This document shows positions 1 to 5,433 of a stretch of 6,505 nucleotides of DNA, piece after piece. The stretch is from JAWBOD01 sp964651405 (lineage in GTDB: Archaea > Aenigmatarchaeota > Aenigmatarchaeia > Aenigmatarchaeales > Aenigmatarchaeaceae): assembly GCA_964651405.1 (NCBI GenBank), contig CAZYZB010000039.1, positions 1 through 6,505 of the forward strand, read 5' to 3'. Below the pieces are notes generated by a model. It was given only the letters and a program-made list of their open reading frames with translations, did no database searches and had not been told where the DNA came from. The translations under genes and the position numbers were made by a program. Numbering within the stretch: the first letter of the stretch is position 1; the number at the start of each line of letters is the position of its first letter.

Positions 1-22
1 AAGTAGGATATATGCCTTTCAT
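1..22 (-). CDS. Start of a possible gene running off the left edge (MKGIYPT...)
   Basis: Only seven codons are visible: ATG at 22-20, then K-G-I-Y-P-T, with the rest outside the window. The start lies 32 bp beyond the stop of the 269-aa platform gene on the same strand. A TATA-like stretch is centred about 25 nt upstream, the spacing seen at the other first-in-unit starts here. A start Met-Lys-Gly followed by uncharged residues would fit a short class III (prepilin-type) signal peptide, as expected for a pilin beside a platform gene. Seven residues cannot establish this, and the frame could close just beyond the edge. The gene call is tentative and the pilin idea is speculation. Confidence 0.35.
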
Positions 23-41
23 AATAAATGATAGTCTAAAC

Positions 42-52
42 TTATAATAAAA
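42..52 (-). promoter_or_regulatory. TATA-like box before the left-edge start
   Basis: Read on the minus strand the box is TTTTATTATAA, centred about 25 nt before the ATG at 22. It sits directly after, and almost touches, the stop codon of the platform gene. The spacing fits a leaderless archaeal transcript. AT-rich DNA gives such matches by chance, so the support is the shared spacing rather than the motif itself. Confidence 0.35.
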
Positions 53-54
53 GT

Positions 55-864
55 TTACATAAAAAGGAGAAATGCACCATAGCCTATTATAATTAGTATA
101 AATGAGTGCTTTAGACCTGCAAGTAAGCTGCTTTCTGCCATCTTGCCTATAACTAGTCCAGAGAAGAAGCCTTCTATTAGGATCAGCCACTGAAATATGT
201 CAGAGTATATTTTAGATGCGCTGTCCATGTTGGACATACCTATGTCTGGCGACGAGAACGCAAAAAGACTAGGTACGAGGTATTTTTGCAAGATTATTAA
301 GACTCCGATGAAAATGAAGAATATTATATAGCCTGTAATCATCTGGTTGTAAATTGCAGAGAATCTTTCTTTTCTTATTTTATTTATTTCTTTTATTGTC
401 TTCCCGCTAGCATCCAAAATTTGTGTGATATCGCCTCCGCCCGAATAAGTCTCGACTATAGTAGAAATTGTCTTCTTGATCAGGGGGGTTGTTCGACTAG
501 AAAATTCCTTTAGAATTTGATCAAATGGTATAGACCAATCTATCTTGATGACTATCTTCTTTATGTAAGGTGATAAGGCTCCATAGTATGTGTTCTTTGT
601 TGCAATAACTGCTTGAGTTAAGGTCATCCCGGTTTTAATGTTCTCAGTCACATCTCTTAAAAAGTCTGGAAATCTTTCTTCTATTTCTTTATTTTCTTTA
701 TACCTCTTGTATTCGAACAAAGCAGGTCCTGCTACAACAATGCCTATTGATAGAAGAGTTAGAGGAAGGTAAAAAATAGTGAAGAAGTTGTAAAGGTAAA
801 TTGAAACTCCTATTATGACAAATATTAAAATTACTTTTGTTGAACCTTTCATTCTAGTTTTCAT
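55..864 (-). CDS. Type II secretion F-domain membrane protein, C-terminal half of a split ArlJ/TadC-type platform
   Basis: Inner platform subunit of an archaeal type IV filament or secretion machine, in the cytoplasmic membrane. The 269 aa have hydrophobic segments at about 11-48, a cytoplasmic T2SF domain at about 52-175 (ERFPDFLRDVTENIKTGMTL at 63-82; YSGGGDITQILDASGK at 140-155), then membrane segments near 176-195, 222-240 and 252-268. GLVIGKMAESSLLAGLKHS at 236-254 is a signature of the second half of archaeal ArlJ/FlaJ. It carries one F domain, whereas full ArlJ has two in a protein of roughly 550 aa. The ATG at 864-862 is only 4 bp past the TGA of the 309-aa partner, with no visible Shine-Dalgarno site, so translation is probably coupled. 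Met5 is a possible alternative start. The family is secure. The filament it serves (archaellum, pilus or other) is not shown. Confidence 0.9.
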   Translation of the reverse strand: MKTRMKGSTKVILIFVIIGVSIYLYNFFTIFYLPLTLLSIGIVVAGPALFEYKRYKENKEIEERFPDFLRDVTENIKTGMTLTQAVIATKNTYYGALSPYIKKIVIKIDWSIPFDQILKEFSSRTTPLIKKTISTIVETYSGGGDITQILDASGKTIKEINKIRKERFSAIYNQMITGYIIFFIFIGVLIILQKYLVPSLFAFSSPDIGMSNMDSASKIYSDIFQWLILIEGFFSGLVIGKMAESSLLAGLKHSFILIIIGYGAFLLFM

Positions 865-868
865 TTAA

Positions 869-1798
869 TCACATTTTTGGTTGGGTAAGGCAGAGGAATG
901 CTAGGAAAATTGAATTTAAAGCTACCAGAGCTACTGTCCCTAAAACCATTAGCTCTTGAATTGTAAAGCCAAAAAGATCTCCTCCCATTATGTTTAGAGC
1001 AGCTAGCACAACAATAAAAATCATTGGGGCTGCTATAAGCAATGCTGTATAGATGTCTGCATAGGTTGACAAAACCTGGTTATATTTTTCTCTTCTAACA
1101 GCGTATTCGAACATCGCCTTTTCGGACTCCTCGATTAAATAAGACTTCAAGCTACCTCCGCTTTGAATCGTAGTGATAATCCCCTCTAAAACATCTTTGA
1201 AATCAGATGAAGGAGATTTTTCAACATTATTCCTCAAAGCACTTATTTCGTCTAGCCCGAATACTTCTACATTCCTGGTTATCTCTCCTGCCTCTTTGGA
1301 TATTTCTCCATACTCGCTAAATTGAGAAAGTATTTTAAAAATAGTTAAAGGTGGTGCACCAGATTCTGATATTGCTGCCATATGGGTTAAGGCAAATGGG
1401 AGATTCGCTTCTATATCCCTTTTACGGCTCTGTGTTATTGAGAATGGATAGATAAAAATGAGGAAAAAAGTTAAGAATGCGAAGAAAGAGGGAACTACTA
1501 CTAAACCAAACAACGCAAATATTATGCTAAGTCTAAGGTAAATCGATGTAATTAAAGTTAGTAAAAATGAGAAAATAAAAATTATAAATGAGAATAAGAA
1601 CGCTATTGACAAATAAGTTCTAAACAACACTCTTGCATTCGCAGTTATTAGGGACTCTTTTAACGATATAAAGCTATTAGAAAATTTATCAGATATTTTA
1701 CCAAAGAGTCTTATCGAAAGTTTCTTTAAAAATTCAAATTTCTCTTTTTCAGGCTGTTTTTTAACTACAGGTATTTTTTTAGCCTTCTTTTTATGCAT
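869..1798 (-). CDS. Type II secretion F-domain membrane protein, N-terminal half of a split ArlJ/TadC-type platform
   Basis: Membrane platform subunit of an archaeal type IV filament system, presumed partner of the 269-aa protein. The 309 aa begin with a lysine-rich cytoplasmic tail (1-20). Paired hydrophobic segments follow at about 61-118, then a cytoplasmic T2SF domain at about 120-245, and membrane segments near 250-270 and 283-304. Archaeal ArlJ/TadC hallmarks are RKRDIEANLPFALTHMAAIS (125-144), ESGAPPLTIFKILSQFSEYG (145-164), FKDVLEGIITTIQSGGSLKS (200-219) and YADIYTALLIAAPM (246-259). The conserved glycines and the proline after the F domain are intact, so it looks functional. A TATA-like box 26 nt upstream suggests leaderless transcription starting at or near the ATG. 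With the 269-aa gene the total is 578 aa, close to one full-length ArlJ. Confidence 0.92.
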   Translation of the reverse strand: MHKKKAKKIPVVKKQPEKEKFEFLKKLSIRLFGKISDKFSNSFISLKESLITANARVLFRTYLSIAFLFSFIIFIFSFLLTLITSIYLRLSIIFALFGLVVVPSFFAFLTFFLIFIYPFSITQSRKRDIEANLPFALTHMAAISESGAPPLTIFKILSQFSEYGEISKEAGEITRNVEVFGLDEISALRNNVEKSPSSDFKDVLEGIITTIQSGGSLKSYLIEESEKAMFEYAVRREKYNQVLSTYADIYTALLIAAPMIFIVVLAALNIMGGDLFGFTIQELMVLGTVALVALNSIFLAFLCLTQPKM

Positions 1799-1820
1799 AT
1801 ACTAAATTTTAGAAAGGTCT

Positions 1821-1827
1821 ATATATA
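1821..1827 (-). promoter_or_regulatory. TATA-like box for the split platform operon
   Basis: TATATAT on the minus strand is centred about 26 nt before the ATG at 1798 and abuts the stop codon of the KaiC-like gene (1828-1830). No Shine-Dalgarno site lies in the 29-bp spacer. The arrangement fits a leaderless mRNA for the two platform genes, separate from or additional to read-through from the KaiC-like gene. Confidence 0.55.
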
Positions 1828-2520
1828 TTACTTGACATAAGCCTCTTCTTTTGAATAAACTGTTACGCCTTTGTTAGTTATTTTGTAAGGATGAATCTTA
1901 TTTGAATGGTCTGAATTCCTCATTTTCCATACTGTTAAAGATCTTGAGAACTGTGAGCCTACCTTATTATAGTACAAGACTATGACGCCATCAGATACGA
2001 ACTCCTCTACTCCAAATCTTGAAAGAGACTCTTGCATTGGAAGAATTTCAGATATTAAGAGTGTTGTACAGGAAAGCTTTCTTAGCAGGAACGCTACGTT
2101 AAAAATCATTCTTCTTATTTCTGGAGTATCCCTTACATACAAGCCTAAAGCAGATACAGAGTCTATAACAACTCTCTCTGCATTTAATTTCTTTACATTA
2201 GTCTCTATCAATTCATAGATGTCTTCAACGTGGAACGGGTCATACCTTACGAAGACTACCTTCTCTTTCTTCTCATATGGTGTAAAGTCCCACCCAAAAG
2301 TTAAACAATTTTCCTTTATAGCCTCTATAGGCTCTTCAAAACTAACATAAACAGCTGATTGATTAAAATCCTTAACACCATTATAAATGAACTGAGAAGA
2401 CATAATTGTTTTACCAGTTCCAGCAGTCCCAGTTAGAAGATTTAATGATCTTGGTATTAATCCACCCTCTATTAGTTCGTCCAATCCAGGTATACCTGTT
2501 TTTACTCTTTCCTTTATCAT
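1828..2520 (-). CDS. Single-domain KaiC-like (RecA-fold) ATPase
   Basis: P-loop ATPase of the KaiC/RadA superfamily, soluble and cytoplasmic, 230 aa with one KaiC domain. It opens with the family signature VKTGIPGLDELIEGGLIPR (6-24). Walker A is GTAGTGKT (31-38), the catalytic acidic pair lies in SFEEP (E62, E63), and Walker B is VVIDS (117-121). The C-terminal KaiC motifs are present: VSDGVIVLYY (175-184) and KMRNSDHSNKIHPYKIT (199-215), the latter typically contacting the neighbouring subunit's nucleotide in hexamers. Archaea carry many such proteins. One branch, ArlH, binds the archaellum platform and motor and has about this length. The gene sits directly before two platform genes on the same strand, which favours an ArlH-like regulatory role at a filament base. 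Sequence alone does not separate ArlH from general KaiC-like proteins. Confidence 0.9.
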   Translation of the reverse strand: MIKERVKTGIPGLDELIEGGLIPRSLNLLTGTAGTGKTIMSSQFIYNGVKDFNQSAVYVSFEEPIEAIKENCLTFGWDFTPYEKKEKVVFVRYDPFHVEDIYELIETNVKKLNAERVVIDSVSALGLYVRDTPEIRRMIFNVAFLLRKLSCTTLLISEILPMQESLSRFGVEEFVSDGVIVLYYNKVGSQFSRSLTVWKMRNSDHSNKIHPYKITNKGVTVYSKEEAYVK

Positions 2521-2540
2521 ACTTTAATTATAACCAATTT

Positions 2541-2549
2541 TATATAAAA
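2541..2549 (-). promoter_or_regulatory. TATA box of the KaiC-like gene
   Basis: TTTTATATA on the minus strand is centred about 25 nt before the ATG at 2520. There is no Shine-Dalgarno site between box and start, which fits leaderless transcription. The box lies inside a 14-bp palindrome that touches the tRNA 3' end. The bases immediately before the ATG (TTAAAGT) are the same as before the pilin-like gene at 4824. Confidence 0.65.
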
Positions 2550-2557
2550 GCTTTTAT
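2544..2557. repeat. 14-bp perfect palindrome between tRNA-Arg and the KaiC-like gene
   Basis: ATAAAAGCTTTTAT is identical to its reverse complement. Its right end is the tRNA discriminator base (2557) and its left half overlaps the TATA box of the KaiC-like gene. On the minus strand its TTTT tract directly follows the tRNA 3' end, so it may help terminate or process the tRNA transcript. It could equally be an operator, or chance in AT-rich DNA. Confidence 0.5.
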
Positions 2558-2633
2558 GCCCCCGACGGGATTTGAACCCGCGACCCTCTGCTTAGGACGC
2601 AGATGCTCTGAATCCAAACTGAGCTACGAGGGC
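2557..2633 (-). tRNA. tRNA-Arg, anticodon CCU
   Basis: A complete 77-nt cloverleaf reads on the minus strand from G at 2633 to the discriminator A at 2557. The acceptor stem is GCCCTCG with CGGGGGC (one U-G pair), followed by T8-A9. The D stem is GCTC/GAGC with a GG-containing 12-nt loop. The anticodon stem is TCTGC/GCAGA with loop GTCCTAA, giving U33 and anticodon CCU at 2596-2594. A 5-nt variable loop and a T arm GCGGG-TTCAAAT-CCCGT follow. There is no intron, and CCA is not encoded, so it must be added. It decodes AGG arginine codons. It lies between the PIN-ATPase gene and the KaiC-like gene on the same strand, 38 bp after the former, with its own TATA-like box. Confidence 0.97.
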
Positions 2634-2657
2634 ATAATGATTAATAGAAATTAACAG

Positions 2658-2665
2658 TATAAAAA
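2658..2665 (-). promoter_or_regulatory. TATA-like box of tRNA-Arg
   Basis: TTTTTATA on the minus strand is centred about 28 nt before the mature tRNA 5' end at 2633, within the 38-bp spacer behind the PIN-ATPase stop codon. The T run may also end transcripts of that upstream gene, since oligo-T tracts serve as archaeal terminators. It supports independent expression of the tRNA. Confidence 0.55.
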
Positions 2666-2671
2666 TGCTTT

Positions 2672-4507
2672 TTAGATAAAGACTTTAATTGCTTTCTTGC
2701 TTGTTATTGCTCTTAACAGAACTTTTCCCAAGTCAGAACTTTTAGAAACTTTTATTTGACCTGACCTACCGATAGTTGCTGAGAACAGATACTCGTTATC
2801 TACATAAACGTTCGCGTTCTTTCCTGCAATCTTACTCTCGAATGATAAGACAACATACGCTCCTGTCTCATTAATAGTAAAGTTCATCTCATTTCCCAAG
2901 GACTCTACCATTGGTTGGACTTCTATTGATACACCTAGTTTGTCCTCAATAGATTTTATCACTTTTCCATCCTTTCCAATCAATCTTGGTATTGCCTCGT
3001 TCTTGACTTTTGCAATTATTTTACCATCTGAAACAAACTCTATCTCTGCTAAAGGATCGAATTTTCTTATTTCTGATTTTATTTTCTCAGATGCTAGCTT
3101 TTGCAAAGGTGATTTCTTTTCTTCTTTAACTGGAACGACAACTGTTTGCTCTCCATATGTGTAAACTTCATATTCTAAATTCGCTGTTTCAAAGTCTCTG
3201 ACCTCTACCAATGGTCTTGAAAGATCCTCTTCAACCATTCCGCTAGGAACTCTTACTACTAAGTTTAATGAATAAACTTTTTCAACTATGCCAGATTTTA
3301 TGAAGATTATAGTGTCAATGACATGCGGTATTACACCTAGTTCTACTTTTCCTATGAATCTTTGTATCGCGTCTACTGGATCAGTTGCGTGAACAACTCC
3401 AATCATCCCTATTCCTGCTAATCTCATGTCAGCAAATAATTCAAAATCCTTTATGTTTCTAACATCATCGAATATTGTATAATCTGGTCTTACTAAAAGC
3501 AAAATATTAGCTGATTTTGCAAAACTTCCATTTAAAGGACCATATTGAGTTATTTCTGGTGGTACTTGCAGGTCTCTTGGCTGTTCTAAGGTTTTAACAA
3601 TTTTTCCTTTTTTAAAATAAAATTCTGCCAAACTAGCTGAGAACGTCGACTTCCCTGAACCAGGTGGTCCAGCAATCAAAATTCCTTCTGCTTTCTTTTC
3701 TAGTCTTTCCTTAAGTTTGGTAGAAAGTTTATAATCATCCAAAGTCAGCTTGATAATGGGTCTGACCAAGGTTATTTCCAGTCCATCAGAAAAAGGTGGC
3801 CTCGCGATAGCTATTCTTTTATCCTTTAGCTGAACAACTGTTGCCCCATACTCGCCTAATTCAACGAACGAGTCTTCCTCATATCTTGCAGCATCGAGAA
3901 TCTCATTTGCCATTGCCTCTAACTCTTCCAAGTCCATTTTCTTTTCTCTTAATGCAACTAGTTGTATATTTCCAGGGTTTCCTACTTTCGCGTAAGGAGT
4001 TGCTCCTTCTTTCAAATGAAGGGATAATGTATTAGGCGTCAAAAAGTCTTCAATTTTTATTTTCTTTTTCCTTTCATAAGATTCAAAGTATTTTACGTTT
4101 ATTCCTTGAGCTTCACCAACTAATGCTTGCAGCAAGTCGCATGTCACAAGAACTGCATCATTTTCCCTTGCAATGTCCTGTATCAAGGCGTCTATTCTTC
4201 CAGATCGTGCAAGCAAAATATCCTCGTAGCTTGGCCTTTCACCAATGAATTTTAAAATAATTTTATGTTTTTCTGAAAGCTCTCTTATCTTTTTAATTTC
4301 CTCCAGTCCTATAAAACCAGTCTCTTTACCTTTTGATGCTTGAGCTTGAAGTTCCCCAGTAACAATTTCAGGAATTATTATTTCAGAGCTATTTAACTTT
4401 TCAGAGTTTATTAGCTCAGTGATTTTCCCACGAATCAATGCAGATGTATCTATACAAATCTTTTTTAATTCTATATTTTTTTCTTCAGGCTTTTTTCTTT
4501 TTTTCAT
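2672..4507 (-). CDS. PIN domain, VirB11/PilT-like ATPase and KH domain protein (PINA family)
   Basis: Multidomain cytoplasmic ATPase of the archaeal PINA family, 611 aa. The N-terminal PIN domain (about 17-142) keeps the acidic metal-binding set: D20 in ICIDTSALI, E52 in IVTGELQ, D106 in GRIDALI and D124 in VTCDLLQ. A linker is followed by a secretion-type ATPase core with Walker A GPPGSGKST (280-288), a Walker B-like TIFDDVRN with D347/D348, and the His box VVHATDP with H373. A KH domain lies at about 480-530, with its GKDG loop at 511-514. A beta-rich tail of about 70 residues ends the protein. The Sulfolobus homologue PINA is a hexameric ATPase acting on Holliday junctions, and the PIN domain suggests nuclease ability. 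The fold is also that of type IV pilus and archaellum motors, and the gene lies near platform genes, so both DNA processing and a surface role remain open. Identity is firm; the role is not. Confidence 0.94.
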   Translation of the reverse strand: MKKRKKPEEKNIELKKICIDTSALIRGKITELINSEKLNSSEIIIPEIVTGELQAQASKGKETGFIGLEEIKKIRELSEKHKIILKFIGERPSYEDILLARSGRIDALIQDIARENDAVLVTCDLLQALVGEAQGINVKYFESYERKKKIKIEDFLTPNTLSLHLKEGATPYAKVGNPGNIQLVALREKKMDLEELEAMANEILDAARYEEDSFVELGEYGATVVQLKDKRIAIARPPFSDGLEITLVRPIIKLTLDDYKLSTKLKERLEKKAEGILIAGPPGSGKSTFSASLAEFYFKKGKIVKTLEQPRDLQVPPEITQYGPLNGSFAKSANILLLVRPDYTIFDDVRNIKDFELFADMRLAGIGMIGVVHATDPVDAIQRFIGKVELGVIPHVIDTIIFIKSGIVEKVYSLNLVVRVPSGMVEEDLSRPLVEVRDFETANLEYEVYTYGEQTVVVPVKEEKKSPLQKLASEKIKSEIRKFDPLAEIEFVSDGKIIAKVKNEAIPRLIGKDGKVIKSIEDKLGVSIEVQPMVESLGNEMNFTINETGAYVVLSFESKIAGKNANVYVDNEYLFSATIGRSGQIKVSKSSDLGKVLLRAITSKKAIKVFI

Positions 4508-4529
4508 AAAAATCAGTTGAATATAGAAG

Positions 4530-4539
4530 TATTTAAATA
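4530..4539 (-). promoter_or_regulatory. TATA box of the PIN-ATPase gene
   Basis: The self-complementary TATTTAAATA is centred about 27 nt before the ATG at 4507. No Shine-Dalgarno site is visible before the start, which suggests a leaderless transcript. It is the left member of two divergent promoters in the 4508-4631 spacer. Confidence 0.6.
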
Positions 4540-4563
4540 GATTTCTTAACTCACATTTCCGTG

Positions 4564-4581
4564 TATATTTTTTAAAATATA
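4564..4581. repeat. Inverted repeat in the divergent spacer
   Basis: The arms TATATTTT (4564-4571) and AAAATATA (4574-4581) are perfect 8-bp complements around a 2-bp centre. The repeat lies between the PIN-ATPase promoter and the zinc-ribbon promoter, about 25 and 21 bp from the two TATA boxes, where a dimeric regulator could affect both directions. In AT-rich DNA an 8-bp arm of only A and T is weak evidence, so the operator reading is inference. Confidence 0.4.
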
Positions 4582-4601
4582 TGCTTCAAAAAAAGTAAAA
4601 G

Positions 4602-4610
4602 CTTAAAAAG
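4602..4610 (+). promoter_or_regulatory. TATA-like box of the zinc-ribbon gene
   Basis: CTTAAAAAG is centred about 26 nt before the ATG at 4632, the spacing found at other starts here, with no Shine-Dalgarno site. A second A/T block, TTTAAAA at 4612-4618, is only about 17 nt from the start and fits less well. Confidence 0.45.
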
Positions 4611-4631
4611 ATTTAAAATTCACTTTTTAAT

Positions 4632-4745
4632 ATGAGAATTGTTTGTCCTGAATGCGGTTCAGAAAAGATTAATAGAAGGTTAGGAGAAGTAAGTTGTAGA
4701 AAGTGTGGGTTTGTTATTGATGAAAACATTTTTTTTTGCGAGTAA
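4632..4745 (+). CDS. Stand-alone TFB-like zinc-ribbon protein, 37 aa
   Basis: A very short reading frame: ATG at 4632, TAA at 4743-4745. Two zinc knuckles, CPECG (C5, C8) and CRKCG (C22, C25), are separated by 13 residues. The surrounding residues GEVSCRKCGFVIDEN closely follow the archaeal TFB (TFIIB) N-terminal ribbon, the part that docks on RNA polymerase. The B-reader and cyclin repeats are absent, since the protein stops after IDENIFFCE. An in-frame TAA lies six codons upstream, and a TATA-like box 26 nt before the ATG supports this start. Free ribbons of this kind occur in archaea with no assigned role, and it might modulate transcription or simply bind zinc. A run of nine T (4729-4737) near the 3' end could terminate transcription or be prone to indels. 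It is either a true small protein or the remnant of a TFB. I favour a true gene because all four cysteines and a promoter are present. Confidence 0.7.
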   Translation: MRIVCPECGSEKINRRLGEVSCRKCGFVIDENIFFCE

Positions 4746-4792
4746 TTGACAAAATTCTCTTAACTAGATTTTCTTAGTGGTAAATAACCAAA

Positions 4793-4803
4793 TTTTATAT
4801 TTA
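4793..4803 (+). promoter_or_regulatory. TATA box of the pilin-like/fibre operon
   Basis: TTTTATATTTA is centred about 26 nt before the ATG at 4824. The leader contains no Shine-Dalgarno site and ends in TTAAAGT before ATG, the same seven bases as before the KaiC-like gene. This fits a leaderless transcript covering the pilin-like gene and the fibre-like gene behind it. Confidence 0.6.
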
Positions 4804-4823
4804 GGGAATAAAATAGTTAAAGT

Positions 4824-5423
4824 ATGAAAGCAGCCTTTACAATACTTCAAGCTATGCTTATAATGCTTCTTATATTGGTTTTAGCTGCCATGACATTACC
4901 TTGGGCAATGGAAAATGTAGGAACTTCTATGGATCTTTCTGAGTCAAAGGCAATTAAATCTCAGTTTGATGACTGTAATCAAAGAATAATTGAAACCGCA
5001 AGAACTGGCACTATGAACAAATGCATATTTAACATAAAAAGAGGTGAAATAACTGGAAGGCAGGAAGGAATTAATTATAGATTAATAAGTAATGCGCCTC
5101 TATGTGATGCAAGTCCGATGGCTGAAATAGACCCTAGAAGCCATATATGGCAAGAATGTAACGTTTCTGGTAAACAAAGAGTCTATAACTTGTTGTGGAA
5201 GTTCCCATCAACATTAAATGTCACTGGAGAAGGCATACAAGGAAATCAAATGGTAGGTCAAACAAATATTGGCAACATGAATTTTGATGAGCCTATTAAT
5301 TTTAACACTTTATCCTTGTATGTTAATTTTCAATATCAACCTGGTCAATCAGGAACTATTGTTGAGTTAAGCCGTGTTGATATTACTCAAACTAACGTAA
5401 CTTTAAAGGTAAAAATATCGTGA
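4824..5423 (+). CDS. Secreted pilin-like protein with one N-terminal hydrophobic segment
   Basis: The 199 aa are exported or membrane-anchored. The N-terminus is MKA-AFTILQA followed by an uninterrupted hydrophobic stretch to about residue 25, then a polar domain. A two- or three-residue basic leader before the hydrophobic segment, with Q9 inside it, resembles an archaeal class III (prepilin) signal cut after Ala3. An ordinary membrane anchor is also possible. The outer part has four cysteines (51, 67, 94, 112), enough for two disulfides, and three N-glycosylation sequons (N113, N132, N191), as expected of a protein outside the cell. The C-terminal 60 residues alternate like beta strands. A TAA codon two codons upstream fixes the ATG. 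The gene stands 10 bp before the fibre-like gene, so the two products are probably made together. I do not recognise a named family; the pilin assignment rests on the N-terminus and the nearby platform genes. Confidence 0.72.
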   Translation: MKAAFTILQAMLIMLLILVLAAMTLPWAMENVGTSMDLSESKAIKSQFDDCNQRIIETARTGTMNKCIFNIKRGEITGRQEGINYRLISNAPLCDASPMAEIDPRSHIWQECNVSGKQRVYNLLWKFPSTLNVTGEGIQGNQMVGQTNIGNMNFDEPINFNTLSLYVNFQYQPGQSGTIVELSRVDITQTNVTLKVKIS

Positions 5424-5428
5424 GGTGG
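5422..5428 (+). promoter_or_regulatory. Shine-Dalgarno site deciding a GTG start
   Basis: GAGGTGG matches the archaeal 16S rRNA 3' end and ends 5 nt before the GTG at 5434. It overlaps the TGA stop of the pilin-like gene. It is the only clear ribosome-binding site in the window and supports GTG as the start of a downstream operon gene. Confidence 0.8.
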
Positions 5429-5433
5429 TTTTC

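Noticed and set aside
37..57. Hairpin (7-bp arms, 7-nt loop) as a terminator of the platform operon
   Set aside because: The stem is nearly all A/T, overlaps the stop codon, lacks a following U run, and coincides with a more plausible TATA box.
1982..2218. Plus-strand open frame of 78 codons
   Set aside because: It lies wholly inside the KaiC-like gene on the other strand and shows no domain, promoter or ribosome-binding site.
2557..2633. Intron in the tRNA gene
   Set aside because: The anticodon loop is a normal seven bases and all stems pair, so no intron is present.
2406..2654. Plus-strand open frame containing PPTGFEPATLCLGRR
   Set aside because: This is the well-known false translation of the antisense strand of a tRNA gene. 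It also overlaps the 5' end of the KaiC-like gene, which has clear family motifs.
2940..3164. Plus-strand open frame of 74 codons
   Set aside because: It is antisense to the KH region of the PIN-ATPase gene, with no recognisable protein features.
3841..4035. Plus-strand open frame of 64 codons
   Set aside because: It is antisense to the linker of the PIN-ATPase gene, with no initiation signals or family likeness.
4778..4790. Short inverted repeat TGGT...ACCA before the pilin-like promoter
   Set aside because: Arms of only four bases are expected often by chance, and nothing else supports an operator.
4632..4800. Zinc-ribbon gene as a frameshifted full-length TFB
   Set aside because: Reading past the T tract in either other frame gives only a few more codons and no B-reader or cyclin-repeat similarity before the next gene.
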